From Bifidobacterium breve (GTDB lineage Bacteria; Actinomycetota; Actinomycetes; Nanopelagicales; Nanopelagicaceae), in contig CAMCXZ010000002.1 of NCBI GenBank assembly GCA_945883725.1, positions 1 to 64,000 on the forward strand: DNA of 64,000 nucleotides, given 5' to 3'. This document shows positions 29,395 to 38,649 of the stretch, one piece after another. The notes beneath the pieces are model-generated. The model had not been told where the DNA came from and searched no databases. It saw only the letters and a list, made by a program, of their open reading frames with translations. The position numbers and the translations under genes were made by a program. Numbering within the stretch: position 1 is the stretch's first letter; the number at the start of each line of letters is the position of its first letter.

Positions 29395-29421
29395 TTGTAA
29401 GGGCTCGAGCCGTCTTAAAAT
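29395..29421 (+). promoter_or_regulatory. Possible promoter with palindrome in the spacer
   Basis: TTGTAA (29395-29400) and TAAAAT (29416-29421) could be -35 and -10 boxes with a 15-bp spacer. The perfect palindrome GGCTCGAGCC (29402-29411) lies between them where an operator could sit. The short spacer makes this tentative; a second candidate -10 lies nearer to the gene. Confidence 0.3.
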
Positions 29422-29428
29422 TTGCGGC

Positions 29429-29434
29429 TACCTT
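29429..29434 (+). promoter_or_regulatory. -10 hexamer TACCTT for the prepilin-peptidase-like gene
   Basis: TACCTT ends 7 nt before the ATG at 29442, matching the leaderless spacing seen at other genes here. It competes with TAAAAT at 29416 as the true -10. Confidence 0.3.
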
Positions 29435-29441
29435 TTCTGAC

Positions 29442-29858
29442 ATGACTATCAATTCAATAGCACTGGGTGTTTGCGCATTATGGGCCGTGGCTATTGCCGT
29501 AATGGATTTACATACATATCGAATTACCAATTTCTCACTGATATTGGGCTTACTTCTAGTCTGGCCCGCACTGCGCCTGATCGAGGAAAAGTTTCAATTC
29601 TCTTTAGGTGTGTTCGCCTTTATGGTCATCGCAGCGTTGGCTGGGTTGGCCTCATTAATCGGAATGGGAGACGTGAAGTTGCTGCTCTTTCTGGCACCTT
29701 GGTTGCATTACGACAATCTGAGAAATCCAATTTTTCTTCTAATAGCGCTCTCATGGTTACAGCTAACAGCCGAACTTGTCCTTAAACGAAGTTTCCCGCA
29801 ACGAATCGCATTCGCCCCAGCTATCTTGGCGGCTGCGGCGCTTAATATGGCGACATAA
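29442..29858 (+). CDS. Small A24-type prepilin peptidase-like membrane protein
   Basis: The 138-aa protein has about four or five TM helices and both aspartates of the aspartic prepilin peptidases: Asp22 in MDLHTYRITN (the D-x5-RIxN form) and the second in the loop GMGDVKLL (GxGD motif). It lacks the N-terminal methyltransferase domain of PilD, as do TadV/CpaA/FppA-type enzymes. A role in processing type IV/Tad-like prepilins is implied, but no pilin or secretion ATPase gene is nearby; the aro genes around it are unrelated. Confidence 0.8.
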   Translation: MTINSIALGVCALWAVAIAVMDLHTYRITNFSLILGLLLVWPALRLIEEKFQFSLGVFAFMVIAALAGLASLIGMGDVKLLLFLAPWLHYDNLRNPIFLLIALSWLQLTAELVLKRSFPQRIAFAPAILAAAALNMAT

Positions 29859-29873
29859 AAGTGATTCATCTGA

Positions 29874-29879
29874 GAGAAT
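29874..29879 (+). promoter_or_regulatory. Weak -10 candidate GAGAAT for aroC
   Basis: GAGAAT ends 6 nt before the aroC ATG, matching the spacing of the other hexamers but lacking the initial T. No ribosome site is evident in the 27-bp gap. Confidence 0.2.
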
Positions 29880-29885
29880 TGGCCC

Positions 29886-31067
29886 ATGCGTTGGCTAACT
29901 GCGGGTGAGTCTCACGGCCCAGCTCTCAGTGCGATCATTGAGGGCATTCCGGCTTCGGTTCAGATTACAACTGCCGACATTGATTACCATCTGGCCCGCC
30001 GCCGGTTAGGCGTTGGACGTGGTGCGAGACAGAATTTTGAGGCCGATAAAGTCACCATCCTTGGTGGAATTCGTTTGGGTTTAACTCAAGGCGGACCAAT
30101 TTCAATTCAGGTAGCAAACTCAGAGTGGCCAAAATGGGAAAAAGTCATGTCGGCAGATCCCGTTCCAGAAGAAGAGATTAGAGACCTAGGTCGAAATGCA
30201 CCGCTGAGTCGTCCGCGACCAGGGCACGCAGATTTAGTAGGAATGCAGAAGTACGACTTCGATGATGCTCGCGCGATTTTAGAACGTGCCAGTGCTCGCG
30301 AAACTGCGGCCCGTGTTGCACTCGGCGCTGTTGCTCGTGCTTTCTTGACACAAACATGCGGCATCACAATATTAAGTCACGTCTTATCAATTGGCTCAGT
30401 TCGGGTTCCTGAACATACTTTGTTGCCTAGCGAAGGCGACATGGAACGAATTGATGAAGATCCAGTTCGTTGTGCTGACGCAGAGACAAGTGCTGCGATG
30501 ATTACTGAAATTGAATCTGCGCATTCAGATGGCGACACTTTAGGTGGCGTTGTCGAAGTGTTGGCATATAACTTGCCGCCAGGATTAGGTTCGCACGTGC
30601 ACTGGGATCGTCGCCTAGATGCGCGTTTAGCTGCTGCCATGATGGGTATTCAAGCTATTAAGGGTGTTGAAGTTGGCGATGGATTCACAACTGCAACACG
30701 TCGTGGCTCGGTAGCACATGATGAGATTGAGCGCGGTCCAGATGGCGCAATTCGTCGACGCACTGATCGGGCGGGCGGTACTGAAGGCGGCATGTCTAAC
30801 GGAGAAATTCTGCGCGTGCGCGCTGCAATGAAACCTATTTCAACCGTACCAAAGGCGCTCGATACGATCGATGTAAAGACTGGCGAAGCAGCGAAAGCAA
30901 TCAACCAGCGATCTGATGTTTGCGCTGTTCCTGCCGCAGGAGTTGTAGCCGAAGCAATGGTGGCACTTGTACTTGCTGAAGCAGTACTAGAAAAATTTGG
31001 TGGCGATAGCGTTGGTGAAACTAAGCGCAATTTCGAAAGTTATATCGCGCACCTCTCGATAAAATGA
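29886..31067 (+). CDS. aroC: Chorismate synthase
   Basis: FMN-dependent enzyme that makes chorismate from EPSP. The 393-aa protein starts [14 protein letters not shown], the family signature including the catalytic histidine, and has [13 protein letters not shown] and [12 protein letters not shown]. It heads the aroC-aroK-aroB-aroQ run, in which each gene overlaps the next by 1-4 nt. Chorismate made here feeds PabB at the other end of the window. Confidence 0.97.
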   Translation: MRWLTAGESHGPALSAIIEGIPASVQITTADIDYHLARRRLGVGRGARQNFEADKVTILGGIRLGLTQGGPISIQVANSEWPKWEKVMSADPVPEEEIRDLGRNAPLSRPRPGHADLVGMQKYDFDDARAILERASARETAARVALGAVARAFLTQTCGITILSHVLSIGSVRVPEHTLLPSEGDMERIDEDPVRCADAETSAAMITEIESAHSDGDTLGGVVEVLAYNLPPGLGSHVHWDRRLDARLAAAMMGIQAIKGVEVGDGFTTATRRGSVAHDEIERGPDGAIRRRTDRAGGTEGGMSNGEILRVRAAMKPISTVPKALDTIDVKTGEAAKAINQRSDVCAVPAAGVVAEAMVALVLAEAVLEKFGGDSVGETKRNFESYIAHLSIK

Positions 31068-31567
31068 GCAGTCAGATTATTTTGATTGGTCCACCTGGTG
31101 CCGGAAAGAGCACAATTGGACATTCGCTAGCTAAGAAGATGAAGGTTAAGTTCGCCGATACTGATTCCCTGATTGAGGCTAAATTAGCTAAGAAAATTTC
31201 AGACATTTTTGTTGACTTAGGTGAACCCTTTTTTCGCACTGAAGAATTGAGTGTTCTGGCCGAAGTCTTGCAATCTGACAATGGCGTTATCTCTCTTGGG
31301 GGAGGCGCACCAATCTCACCACAAGCACAGGAATTGATACGAAGCAGCGGTGCAACGGTTATTTTCTTAGATATTTCTCTGGGCAAAGCAGCGGCAAGAG
31401 TTGGGTTCAACCGCGATCGCCCACTTTTACTAGGCAATCCACGAGCGCAGTGGAATGAGCTAATGAACTCTCGTAGACCAATTTATGAAAGTTTGGCGAC
31501 AGCGGTAGTACCAGTTGATGACCGTTCCGTTAATGAAATCTGTGCAGATATTTTGGCGGTGGCGTAA
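31064..31567 (+). CDS. aroK: Shikimate kinase
   Basis: Phosphorylates shikimate with ATP. The 167-aa P-loop kinase has GPPGAGKS (9-16), Asp32/Asp34 in FADTDSLIE for substrate and magnesium, FFRTEE with the shikimate-binding arginine, and the GGGAP loop. It overlaps aroC by 4 nt and aroB by 1 nt. Confidence 0.95.
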   Translation: MSSQIILIGPPGAGKSTIGHSLAKKMKVKFADTDSLIEAKLAKKISDIFVDLGEPFFRTEELSVLAEVLQSDNGVISLGGGAPISPQAQELIRSSGATVIFLDISLGKAAARVGFNRDRPLLLGNPRAQWNELMNSRRPIYESLATAVVPVDDRSVNEICADILAVA

Positions 31568-32622
31568 TGAAAAGTATTACCGTTACCGCTGATCGTGATT
31601 ATGAAGTTGTTATCGATGTTAACTGGCAGAAAGCTATTGAGCCTTATCTAGTACACCGTGGCCAAGTCGCAGTCATTGTTTCTGAAGCTATGCGTGATCG
31701 CATTGTTAATGTGCCAGCTACGAATGCGCAGGTTCATATTTTCACGGTGCCAGATTCTGAGGCAGGAAAATCCTTTGCGACTTTCCAAAAAGTTCTAGAT
31801 TGGTTAGGCGCTGCTGGTTTCACACGTAATGACTTGGTTGTGGCGGTAGGCGGCGGGGCTGTTACTGATCTATCTGGATTTGTGGCTAGTAGTTGGTTGC
31901 GTGGCATTGACTGGGTTGCGGTTCCCACAACACTTGCGGCAATGGTTGATGCTGCAGTCGGTGGCAAGACCGGGATTAACAGCGAGTACGGCAAGAATCT
32001 AATTGGTTCGTTCTATTCACCAATTTCAGTTTTAGTTGATCTGTCCTGGTTAGAAACGCTAAGTGATCGTGATTTCGCGGCTGGGCTAGCCGAGGTTCTA
32101 AAGTCCGGTTTTATTGTCGATCCCGAGATAGTCAAACTTCTTAAGGCTAGAAATTTAGCCGAAGTTCGCAATGATCAAGTCCTTACTTTTGAACTAATTA
32201 CTCGCACTGTGGCAGTAAAAGCAAAAGTAGTCAGTGGAGATTTCAAGGAAAGTTTTGATCGTGAGATTTTAAACTATGGTCACACCCTCGGTCATGCCAT
32301 TGAGTCACACAGTAATTACTCTTTACGACATGGAGAATGTGTATCTATTGGCTTAGTTTTCGCCGCTAATCTTGCCAATCAAATCGGCATTCTTTCCGAT
32401 GAGATACGGGATTTACACCGGCAAATTCTGGGCGATCTCGGGTTGCCAACCTCATATGAGAGCCGTCACTGGCCAGTGTTGCGCGCCAATATGGCAATCG
32501 ACAAGAAATCACGATCAGGGACATTGCGGTTTGTGGCGATCAGCGAGATCGGTAAGACGCTCCGTATCGAAGCGCCTAGTGAAAGCGACTTGCTTGCAGC
32601 TTATGAGAGGCTTTGCTCATGA
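31567..32622 (+). CDS. aroB: 3-Dehydroquinate synthase
   Basis: NAD- and metal-dependent cyclisation of DAHP to 3-dehydroquinate. The 351-aa protein has the NAD-binding GGGAVTDLSGFVAS, PTTLAAMVDAAVGGKTGIN, and the metal-binding segment NYGHTLGHAIE. The reading frame is complete and embedded in the aro run. Confidence 0.96.
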   Translation: MKSITVTADRDYEVVIDVNWQKAIEPYLVHRGQVAVIVSEAMRDRIVNVPATNAQVHIFTVPDSEAGKSFATFQKVLDWLGAAGFTRNDLVVAVGGGAVTDLSGFVASSWLRGIDWVAVPTTLAAMVDAAVGGKTGINSEYGKNLIGSFYSPISVLVDLSWLETLSDRDFAAGLAEVLKSGFIVDPEIVKLLKARNLAEVRNDQVLTFELITRTVAVKAKVVSGDFKESFDREILNYGHTLGHAIESHSNYSLRHGECVSIGLVFAANLANQIGILSDEIRDLHRQILGDLGLPTSYESRHWPVLRANMAIDKKSRSGTLRFVAISEIGKTLRIEAPSESDLLAAYERLCS

Positions 32623-33050
32623 AGATCTTAGTAATTAATGGTCCTAACCTTGCTCGTTTAGATATTCGCGACTCAAGCATCTACGGTGATTTCAACTATC
32701 CGCAACTCAAATCCTTCATTGAAGAGTCGGCCAAGAGCCATGGTTTTACGGCAGATGTCAGACAAAGTGATGACGAAGCCACCATTATTTATTGGTTACA
32801 TGAGGCAGCTGATAATTCAACGCCGGTAATCATAAATCCAGCCGCATTTACACATTACTCATATGCAATACGGGATGCCGCGGAATTAGTTAAGTCACCA
32901 TTGATTGAAGTGCATTTATCTAATCCATTAGCCCGCGAAGAGTTTCGCCATACATCAGTTATCTCGGGTGTTGCAAACGGCACGATCGGCGGATTTGGTC
33001 CGAATTCATACGCTTTGGCGATTTCAGCGCTTAAAGGCCTAACTAAGTAA
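32619..33050 (+). CDS. aroQ: 3-Dehydroquinate dehydratase, type II
   Basis: Converts 3-dehydroquinate to 3-dehydroshikimate. The 143-aa protein has the type II features: [10 protein letters not shown] (usual GPNLNLLGxR) with Arg17, the catalytic Tyr22 in [26 protein letters not shown], and [10 protein letters not shown]. Several positions in the first motif differ from the usual form but the catalytic Arg, Tyr and His remain. The ATG at 32619 overlaps the aroB stop (ATGA); an in-frame TTG two codons earlier is less likely. Confidence 0.93.
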   Translation: MKILVINGPNLARLDIRDSSIYGDFNYPQLKSFIEESAKSHGFTADVRQSDDEATIIYWLHEAADNSTPVIINPAAFTHYSYAIRDAAELVKSPLIEVHLSNPLAREEFRHTSVISGVANGTIGGFGPNSYALAISALKGLTK

Positions 33051-33105
33051 TAGCGAGCAAGGTAGCAATGCGGGTGCGGATTTAAGTATTCGCATAGGTA
33101 TTCGG

Positions 33106-33111
33106 TATCCT
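33106..33111 (+). promoter_or_regulatory. -10 candidate TATCCT for efp-nusB
   Basis: TATCCT is the best TANNNT hexamer in the 136-bp gap between aroQ and efp. It would give a leader of about 70 nt containing a hairpin and the ribosome site AAGGGGAG. No good -35 box is visible. Confidence 0.3.
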
Positions 33112-33127
33112 AAGCACTTATTCGAGT

Positions 33128-33144
33128 CCACCGAACTGCGGTGG
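33128..33144 (+). repeat. Hairpin CCACCG/CGGTGG in the efp leader
   Basis: A perfect 6-bp inverted repeat with a 5-nt loop (AACTG) lies about 43 nt upstream of the efp start. It is not followed by a T-run, so it is more likely a leader structure than a terminator of the aro genes. Confidence 0.4.
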
Positions 33145-33186
33145 CAAACAGCTTGCGTCAAGTTTCGCAATAAGGGGAGTTTCCAA

Positions 33187-33747
33187 GTGGCAACCACGAG
33201 TGATCTTAAAAACGGCATGTGTCTTGATATCGAAGGTTCACTTTGGACGGTAATCGAATTCCAACATGTTAAGCCCGGCAAAGGTCCAGCATTCGTGCGC
33301 ACCAAGATGCGTCAAGTTTTAACTGGCAAAGTGGTTGAAAAAACTCTAAATGCTGGTGTCAAAATCGAGATAGCTATTCTGGAAAAGCGCGAAATGCAGT
33401 TCCTCTACAAAGAGGGTGAAGATTTCGTATTCATGGATAATAAAACTTATGATCAAATGAATATTTCAGCTGCAACAGTAGGAGATGCGGCCAACTACAT
33501 GTTGGAAAATACTGAGGCAATTGTGGCTATTCACGAAAGCAATCCGCTCTATATTGAGTTGCCGGCCTCCGTTCAATTAACCGTTACCTATACCGAGCCT
33601 GGCCTACAAGGTGATCGCTCATCTGGTGGCACAAAGCCAGCAACAGTTGAAACTGGAATTCAGATTCAGGTTCCACTCTTCATCAAACAAGATGAGAAAA
33701 TTATGGTTGATACTAGAGATGGATCCTATCAAGGTCGCGCTAACTAG
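33187..33747 (+). CDS. efp: Translation elongation factor P
   Basis: Relieves ribosome stalling at polyproline. The 186-aa protein has three OB-like domains. The tip loop reads KPGKGPAF with Lys32, the position modified in many bacteria. The GTG start has a good ribosome site (AAGGGGAG) 7 nt upstream and is the family N-terminus (ATTSDLKNG). nusB starts on the last base of its stop codon. Confidence 0.96.
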   Translation: MATTSDLKNGMCLDIEGSLWTVIEFQHVKPGKGPAFVRTKMRQVLTGKVVEKTLNAGVKIEIAILEKREMQFLYKEGEDFVFMDNKTYDQMNISAATVGDAANYMLENTEAIVAIHESNPLYIELPASVQLTVTYTEPGLQGDRSSGGTKPATVETGIQIQVPLFIKQDEKIMVDTRDGSYQGRAN

Positions 33748-34169
33748 TGTCTGCTCGTAGCAAAGCTCGAAAACACAGTCTGGATATTCTCTACGAAGCT
33801 GATATCCGCAAGAGTGATCCGTTAGCAATTATTGAAACACGCCTCAACATAAGTGATGATGCAGAACTGCCACCGGTTCGCGATTACACCAAAGAGCTGG
33901 TGACCGGTGTTGCCGAACATAAGCGTAAAATTGACGAATTGATCGCAACTTATATTCAAGGCTGGGACTTAGACCGACTGGCCGCCGTTGATCGAAACAT
34001 CCTACGTATTGCGATCTTTGAAATTCTCTGGGCTACGCAGATTCCTGATGCAGTTGCGATAGATGAAGCGCTAATACTTGCCAAGGATCTTTCAACCGAG
34101 GAATCTGCCGGTTATATTCATGGCGTTCTGGCAAAGATCACCTCAATTAAGAGTGATTTATCTCTTTAA
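33747..34169 (+). CDS. nusB: Transcription antitermination factor NusB
   Basis: All-helical 140-aa RNA-binding protein that with NusE binds boxA RNA in rRNA operons. Typical features are ARSKARKHSLDILYEAD at the N-terminus and AIFEILWATQIPDAVAIDEALILAK in the C-terminal half. The GTG start overlaps the efp TAG by 1 nt. The last 23 nt overlap the 3' end of bldD on the other strand. Confidence 0.94.
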   Translation: MSARSKARKHSLDILYEADIRKSDPLAIIETRLNISDDAELPPVRDYTKELVTGVAEHKRKIDELIATYIQGWDLDRLAAVDRNILRIAIFEILWATQIPDAVAIDEALILAKDLSTEESAGYIHGVLAKITSIKSDLSL

Positions 34170-34659
34170 GAAGATAGTTTTCTGTTGTAAGCCAATGCAG
34201 TAGGTCGGCTTGCTCAATGCCCAACGCAAAACTCATATTCAACAGGTCTGACTCTCTGATCGAGAGCACCTCACCATTCCAGTCACTACGTTTTTTAACT
34301 ATTCCAGCGCAATAACTAACTACCACAGTTAGGCGATCTGGGTTTGTAAAGCTCGGCCGACTAATTGCTCGTAGATCTAAAGTCAGAACTAGATCTGTTT
34401 CCTGCCGGGATATTGGCTGACCAAGTAGATAGGCCACATCAACTCCGAGAATTCTGGCGATTTCACCGAGCCGAGAGATGGGCATATTTCGAGAGCCACG
34501 TTCGTACGAGCCAATTACGACGGCCTTTATTTTCCCGATTCCAGCCATTTCGGCGATAGTCCAACCACGCTTCTTTCGAGCAGCGCGCATGCGCCGACCG
34601 ATCTCGATATTGCTGGGAAATGGACGAGCGAAAGCATCGGGTTGGGGATTGATAGTCAT
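34147..34659 (-). CDS. bldD: BldD-like transcriptional regulator
   Basis: The 170-aa protein has an N-terminal helix-turn-helix domain (about 18-82; AVVIGSYERGSRNMPISRLGEIA closely follows BldD) and a C-terminal domain with RSD (Arg124-Asp126), eight residues, then RESD (Arg135-Asp138). This matches the RXD-X8-RXXD signature by which Streptomyces BldD binds tetrameric c-di-GMP. It is expected to bind DNA as a c-di-GMP-bridged dimer. It lies between nusB and pyrR as in other actinobacteria and ends inside nusB. Targets here are unknown, since sporulation genes are not expected. Confidence 0.9.
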   Translation of the reverse strand: MTINPQPDAFARPFPSNIEIGRRMRAARKKRGWTIAEMAGIGKIKAVVIGSYERGSRNMPISRLGEIARILGVDVAYLLGQPISRQETDLVLTLDLRAISRPSFTNPDRLTVVVSYCAGIVKKRSDWNGEVLSIRESDLLNMSFALGIEQADLLHWLTTENYLLKEINHS

Positions 34660-34666
34660 GAGCCCA

Positions 34667-34672
34667 AAGTTA
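34667..34672 (-). promoter_or_regulatory. -10 hexamer TAACTT for bldD, leaderless arrangement
   Basis: On the minus strand TAACTT ends 7 nt before the bldD ATG. No Shine-Dalgarno sequence is seen. Confidence 0.4.
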
Positions 34673-34727
34673 GTCTCTTAAGAAATTCGGCGACTTTGTC
34701 CATCCACAGGTTTGGCCATCATGGTGC

Positions 34728-34733
34728 TATTCT
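34728..34733 (+). promoter_or_regulatory. -10 candidate TATTCT for the pyr operon
   Basis: TATTCT would start transcription near 34740, just before the PyrR-binding stem. The resulting leader is about 45 nt and consists almost wholly of that element. No clear -35 box is visible. Confidence 0.4.
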
Positions 34734-34740
34734 TGCGCCG

Positions 34741-34778
34741 CATCCTTTAAGACCCATCCTGCGAGGTGGGGAAGGAGA
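34741..34778 (+). promoter_or_regulatory. PyrR-binding RNA element covering the pyrR ribosome site
   Basis: The leader contains TCCTGCGAGG, a match to the PyrR consensus UCCNGNGAGG, as the loop of a hairpin: CCCA pairs with TGGG, one bulged T, CC with GG, loop TGCGA. Below it TCCTT (34743-34747) pairs with AAGGA (34772-34776), which is part of the Shine-Dalgarno GAAGGAG. No terminator follows. Bound PyrR plus UMP would therefore hide the ribosome site, as proposed for mycobacterial pyr operons. Confidence 0.75.
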
Positions 34779-34783
34779 TTTAT

Positions 34784-35320
34784 ATGAAAACAGTTCTGCC
34801 TGCGCCCGATATCTCGCGCGCAATAGTCCGCATAGCTCATGAAATTCTAGAGCGCTATGACGGTGCTGACTCAATCACTCTCTTAGGAATTCCCACTCGT
34901 GGAGCTCACTTAGCGACTCGTATCGCAACGGCGATAAATGCCATTGAAGGCGGACAAGTCGCGGTTGGAACTCTTGATACCACGATGCACCGCGATGACC
35001 TGCGAACTCGTTCACCTAAAGCTCTATTGCCGACTTTGATCCCGGTAGCCGGTGTTGAAGGTCGCCACGTTGTTCTAGTCGATGATGTTCTTTTCTCCGG
35101 CCGCACCATTCGCGCAGCACTAGATGCCCTCGGTGAAATCGGTCGTCCCACCAGTGTCTCTCTGGCTGTACTAGTAGATCGCGGTCATCGCGAGCTGCCG
35201 ATTAAGGCAGATTTTGTTGGCAAAAATATCCCAACTTCTCGCAGTGAAATAATCAAAGTCAATTTGGTCGAAGTTGATGGGCTGGACGAAGTAACAATTT
35301 CTGAAGGGGGAGTCAAGTGA
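34784..35320 (+). CDS. pyrR: Bifunctional pyr operon regulator / uracil phosphoribosyltransferase PyrR
   Basis: RNA-binding regulator of the phosphoribosyltransferase fold that senses UMP/UTP against PRPP. The 178-aa protein has the PRPP loop [16 protein letters not shown] (near 98-113), [10 protein letters not shown] and the basic patch [14 protein letters not shown]. The ATG at 34784, 6 nt after GAAGGAG, is chosen because it follows the leader element; the in-frame codon at 34766 would lie inside the RNA stem. pyrB overlaps its stop (GTGA). Confidence 0.95.
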   Translation: MKTVLPAPDISRAIVRIAHEILERYDGADSITLLGIPTRGAHLATRIATAINAIEGGQVAVGTLDTTMHRDDLRTRSPKALLPTLIPVAGVEGRHVVLVDDVLFSGRTIRAALDALGEIGRPTSVSLAVLVDRGHRELPIKADFVGKNIPTSRSEIIKVNLVEVDGLDEVTISEGGVK

Positions 35321-36264
35321 AACATTTGCTAAGCATCAACGATCTCTCTCGCGATGAAGCTATTTTGATTCTTGATACGGCAGCCGAACTAGCTCGTATC
35401 TCAGATGGTCCGATGAAGAAGCTTCCGACACTGCGTGGTCGCACCATCGTTAACTTGTTTGCTGAAGACTCAACTCGAACCAGAATTTCTTTCGAAGCGG
35501 CAGCCAAGCGACTCTCAGCGGATGTAATTAATTTTTCAGCAAAAGGTTCGAGTCTAAGTAAGGGTGAATCTCTAAAGGACACGGCGCAGACTTTGCAAGC
35601 TATGGGCGCTGACGCGGTTGTAATCCGCCATCCAGCTTCAGGTGCACCATTTCGATTAGCGGATAATCAATGGATGAGTGGTTCGGTAATAAACGCCGGC
35701 GATGGTACCCATGAGCATCCAAGCCAAGCTTTACTTGACGCTTTTACGATTCGCAAGCATCTGGGTAAAGGCGCTAGTGATTTAGCTGGCCTACGGGTTG
35801 CAATAGTCGGTGACATTCTGCATTCTCGAGTGGCTCGCTCAAATGTTTTATTGTTAACCAAGTTAGGTGCTCACGTTACGCTAGTCGCGCCGCCAACGCT
35901 ATTGCCCTTTGGTGTAGATAGCTGGCCATTAACAGTTTCATATGATTTAGATTCAGTGATTCCACAAGTGGACGCAATTATGATGTTGCGAATTCAACAG
36001 GAAAGAATGCATGAGATTTTCTTTCCTAGCGCTCGCGAATATTCAAGATACTTCGGCTTAAATCGCGACCGCGTGAATGCGCTAAACCCAAATGCCATCA
36101 TCATGCATCCGGGCCCAATGAACCGTGGGCTTGAAATCACTGCAGAGGCTGCCGATAGCGCAAGATCAGTTATCGTAGAACAAGTAAGCAATGGCGTTAG
36201 TGTGCGAATGGCGATTCTTTATCTATTACTAGGTGGGGCACCAATCGAAGGCGGGATCAACTGA
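35317..36264 (+). CDS. pyrB: Aspartate carbamoyltransferase catalytic subunit
   Basis: Committed step of pyrimidine synthesis: carbamoyl phosphate plus aspartate to carbamoyl aspartate. The 315-aa protein has the carbamoyl-phosphate motif STRTRISFE (near 50-58), [11 protein letters not shown] and PGPMNRG. No pyrI regulatory subunit is present, so feedback would act through PyrR or on carbamoyl phosphate synthetase. It overlaps pyrR by 4 nt and pyrC by 1 nt. Confidence 0.96.
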   Translation: MKHLLSINDLSRDEAILILDTAAELARISDGPMKKLPTLRGRTIVNLFAEDSTRTRISFEAAAKRLSADVINFSAKGSSLSKGESLKDTAQTLQAMGADAVVIRHPASGAPFRLADNQWMSGSVINAGDGTHEHPSQALLDAFTIRKHLGKGASDLAGLRVAIVGDILHSRVARSNVLLLTKLGAHVTLVAPPTLLPFGVDSWPLTVSYDLDSVIPQVDAIMMLRIQQERMHEIFFPSAREYSRYFGLNRDRVNALNPNAIIMHPGPMNRGLEITAEAADSARSVIVEQVSNGVSVRMAILYLLLGGAPIEGGIN

Positions 36265-37529
36265 TGAGCTACTTATTGAAGAATGCAACCCTGCCTAATG
36301 GCAGCAAGGCTGACTTAGCGATTCAAGATGGGCACTTAGTTGTCGCTAATTCATTGGCTAAAGGTCATCAGGTTATTGATTTGGCGGGCAAGCAGGTTCT
36401 GCCAGGGTTAGTTGATCTTCATACACATCTACGCGAACCTGGTTTCGAAGAATCTGAAACAGTTGCAACCGGTTCACTTTCTGCGGTTCGCGGCGGGTTC
36501 ACAGCAATTAGCGCAATGGCTAATACTTCACCAGTTGCCGATACCGCCGGAGTTGTTGAGCAAGTTTATCGCCTAGGTCAAGCGGCTGGGCTTTGTGATG
36601 TTTTTCCAATCGGTGCGGTAACTCAAGGCCTTAATGGTCAGACACTTTCCGAAATTGGCGCAATGGCAGATTCGGCTGCGCGAGTCAGAGTTTTTAGCGA
36701 TGACGGGAAATGTGTATTTGATCCGCTCATCATGCGTCGTGCTTTGGAATATGTGAAAAAGTTCGACGGAGTTATCGCTCAGCACGCGCAAGAACCAACT
36801 CTTACTCAAGATGCGCAGATGAACGAAGGCGAAATGTCTGCCCAACTTGGTCTCAAAGGTTGGCCCGCAGTTGCCGAAGAAGCCATTATTGCACGCGATG
36901 TCTTGCTAGCTGAACATACAAAATCACGTTTACATATTTGTCATCTAACAACAGCCGGTGGCGTAGAGATTATTCGTTGGGCAAAAGCGCGTGGTATTCA
37001 AGTAACTGCTGAAGTGACGCCACATCACCTATTGCTCACTGATGATTATGCCAAGAATTACGATCCGATCTTTAAAGTGAACCCGCCATTGCGTTTAGAG
37101 AGCGATGTCCTAGCGTTACGTGCTGGTTTAGCAGATGGAACGATCGACATCGTGGCAACCGATCACGCGCCGCACAGTTCTGAAAGCAAGGATTGTGAAT
37201 GGTCAGTAGCTAGTTTTGGCATGGTTGGTCTAGAAACCGCGCTTTCAATCGTGATCAAAACAATGGTTGAAACTGGAGCGATGACCTATGAAGATGTCGC
37301 GCAACGTCTATCTATCGCGCCAGCTCGTATCGCTCGATATGAAAATCACGGCCAGTCGCTAGAAGTTGGAAGCATCGCCAATCTCACTGTTGTAGACACC
37401 GCGGCGAAGTGGGTAGTTGATCGTGACTTGATGTCTACTAGATCCAAGAACACACCGTTCCATGGTTTTGAACTACCTGGCGTTGTTACGCACACCTTCT
37501 TTAATGGAAAGTTGGTCTTTGGTGAGTAA
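36264..37529 (+). CDS. pyrC: Dihydroorotase
   Basis: Zinc amidohydrolase that cyclises carbamoyl aspartate. The 421-aa protein has [17 protein letters not shown] with the first two metal histidines, the FSDDGKCV region, CHLTTAGG and VATDHAPHS with the catalytic aspartate. It is the long type I form typical of Gram-positive bacteria. The last 8 nt overlap carA. Confidence 0.95.
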   Translation: MSYLLKNATLPNGSKADLAIQDGHLVVANSLAKGHQVIDLAGKQVLPGLVDLHTHLREPGFEESETVATGSLSAVRGGFTAISAMANTSPVADTAGVVEQVYRLGQAAGLCDVFPIGAVTQGLNGQTLSEIGAMADSAARVRVFSDDGKCVFDPLIMRRALEYVKKFDGVIAQHAQEPTLTQDAQMNEGEMSAQLGLKGWPAVAEEAIIARDVLLAEHTKSRLHICHLTTAGGVEIIRWAKARGIQVTAEVTPHHLLLTDDYAKNYDPIFKVNPPLRLESDVLALRAGLADGTIDIVATDHAPHSSESKDCEWSVASFGMVGLETALSIVIKTMVETGAMTYEDVAQRLSIAPARIARYENHGQSLEVGSIANLTVVDTAAKWVVDRDLMSTRSKNTPFHGFELPGVVTHTFFNGKLVFGE

Positions 37530-38649
37530 GGCGCTTTTAGTTTTAGAAGATGGCCGGATCTTTACAGGTAATTCCTGGGCAGCTACCGGGACTACTTTTG
37601 GCGAAGCAGTTTTCTCAACTGGCATGACTGGATACCAAGAGACCCTGACTGATCCGAGCTATCACAAGCAAGTGGTGATCATGACAGCGCCACATATTGG
37701 TAACACCGGCATGAATTCACCTGATGAAGAATCAAAGCAAATTTGGGTAAGTGGTTTCGTAGTGCGCAATCCTTCGTCAGTGGTAAGTAACTGGCGAAGC
37801 GAGCGTTCGCTAGAAGATGATTTGATCGCGCAGAATGTTGTGGGCATCAGTGGAGTAGACACCAGGGCTCTTACTAGACACCTGCGTGATCGCGGGGCTA
37901 TGAAGGTTGGAATTTTTTCAGGCACAGATCTTTCGATTGAAGAAATGGTCACCCAAGTTCGATCAAGTGGTGCGATGTCAGGTGCCTATTTAACTCAAGA
38001 TGTATCTACCGATAAGCCATACGTTGTGCCAGCTATCGGTGAAAAGAAATTCACAGTGGCAGCTCTTGATCTAGGAATAAAGGCAGCTACTCCGCGTTCA
38101 ATGGCTGCCCGTGGTATCGAAGTCCACGTTTTGCCAGCCAACACAAACTTTTCGCAAATTCTTTCGCTCAATCCAGATGGTGTTTTTATCTCCAATGGTC
38201 CCGGTGATCCCTCGACTATGAATGAGACAGTTGAATTGGTGCGCGAAGTCTTATCGGCAAAGATTCCGATATTTGGAATCTGTTTTGGCCATCAGATTCT
38301 TGGTCGAGCGCTCGGTTTCGAATCCTACAAACTGCAATTTGGGCACCGCGGAATTAATCAACCGGTGATCGACAAAGTTACTGGCAAAGTTGAAATCACT
38401 GCTCACAATCATGGGTTTGCCATCAAAGCTCCCACTACCGGCACGTTCACGACTGTTTTCGGACTCGGGCATGTTACGCATGTGAACTTAAACGATGATG
38501 TTGTTGAAGGTTTAGCTCTTCTTGAGCAGCCAGCCTTTAGCGTGCAGTATCACCCAGAAGCTGCAGCTGGACCACATGATGCGAACTATCTATTTGATCG
38601 TTTCGTTGACTTAATGACTGCAAATCCAGTTAGAGCAGTCAATGCCTAG
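37522..38649 (+). CDS. carA: Carbamoyl phosphate synthase small subunit
   Basis: Glutaminase that supplies ammonia to CarB. The 375-aa protein has the amidotransferase triad Cys254 (GICFGHQ), His344 and Glu346 (YHPEA) and an N-terminal domain with TGMTGYQE. The GTG at 37522 is preferred because it begins [10 protein letters not shown] as in the family; an ATG at 37504 is an in-frame alternative. Overlap with pyrC is 8 nt and with carB 8 nt. Confidence 0.94.
   Translation: MSKALLVLEDGRIFTGNSWAATGTTFGEAVFSTGMTGYQETLTDPSYHKQVVIMTAPHIGNTGMNSPDEESKQIWVSGFVVRNPSSVVSNWRSERSLEDDLIAQNVVGISGVDTRALTRHLRDRGAMKVGIFSGTDLSIEEMVTQVRSSGAMSGAYLTQDVSTDKPYVVPAIGEKKFTVAALDLGIKAATPRSMAARGIEVHVLPANTNFSQILSLNPDGVFISNGPGDPSTMNETVELVREVLSAKIPIFGICFGHQILGRALGFESYKLQFGHRGINQPVIDKVTGKVEITAHNHGFAIKAPTTGTFTTVFGLGHVTHVNLNDDVVEGLALLEQPAFSVQYHPEAAAGPHDANYLFDRFVDLMTANPVRAVNA

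Noticed and set aside
30650-31030. Long antisense reading frame opposite aroC (126 codons)
   Set aside because: It is a shadow of a conserved gene, low in complexity (Ser/Thr/Ala/Pro-rich), without ribosome site or promoter. The same applies to the antisense frames at 26076-26486, 48349-48750, 18289-18645 and 58088-58621.
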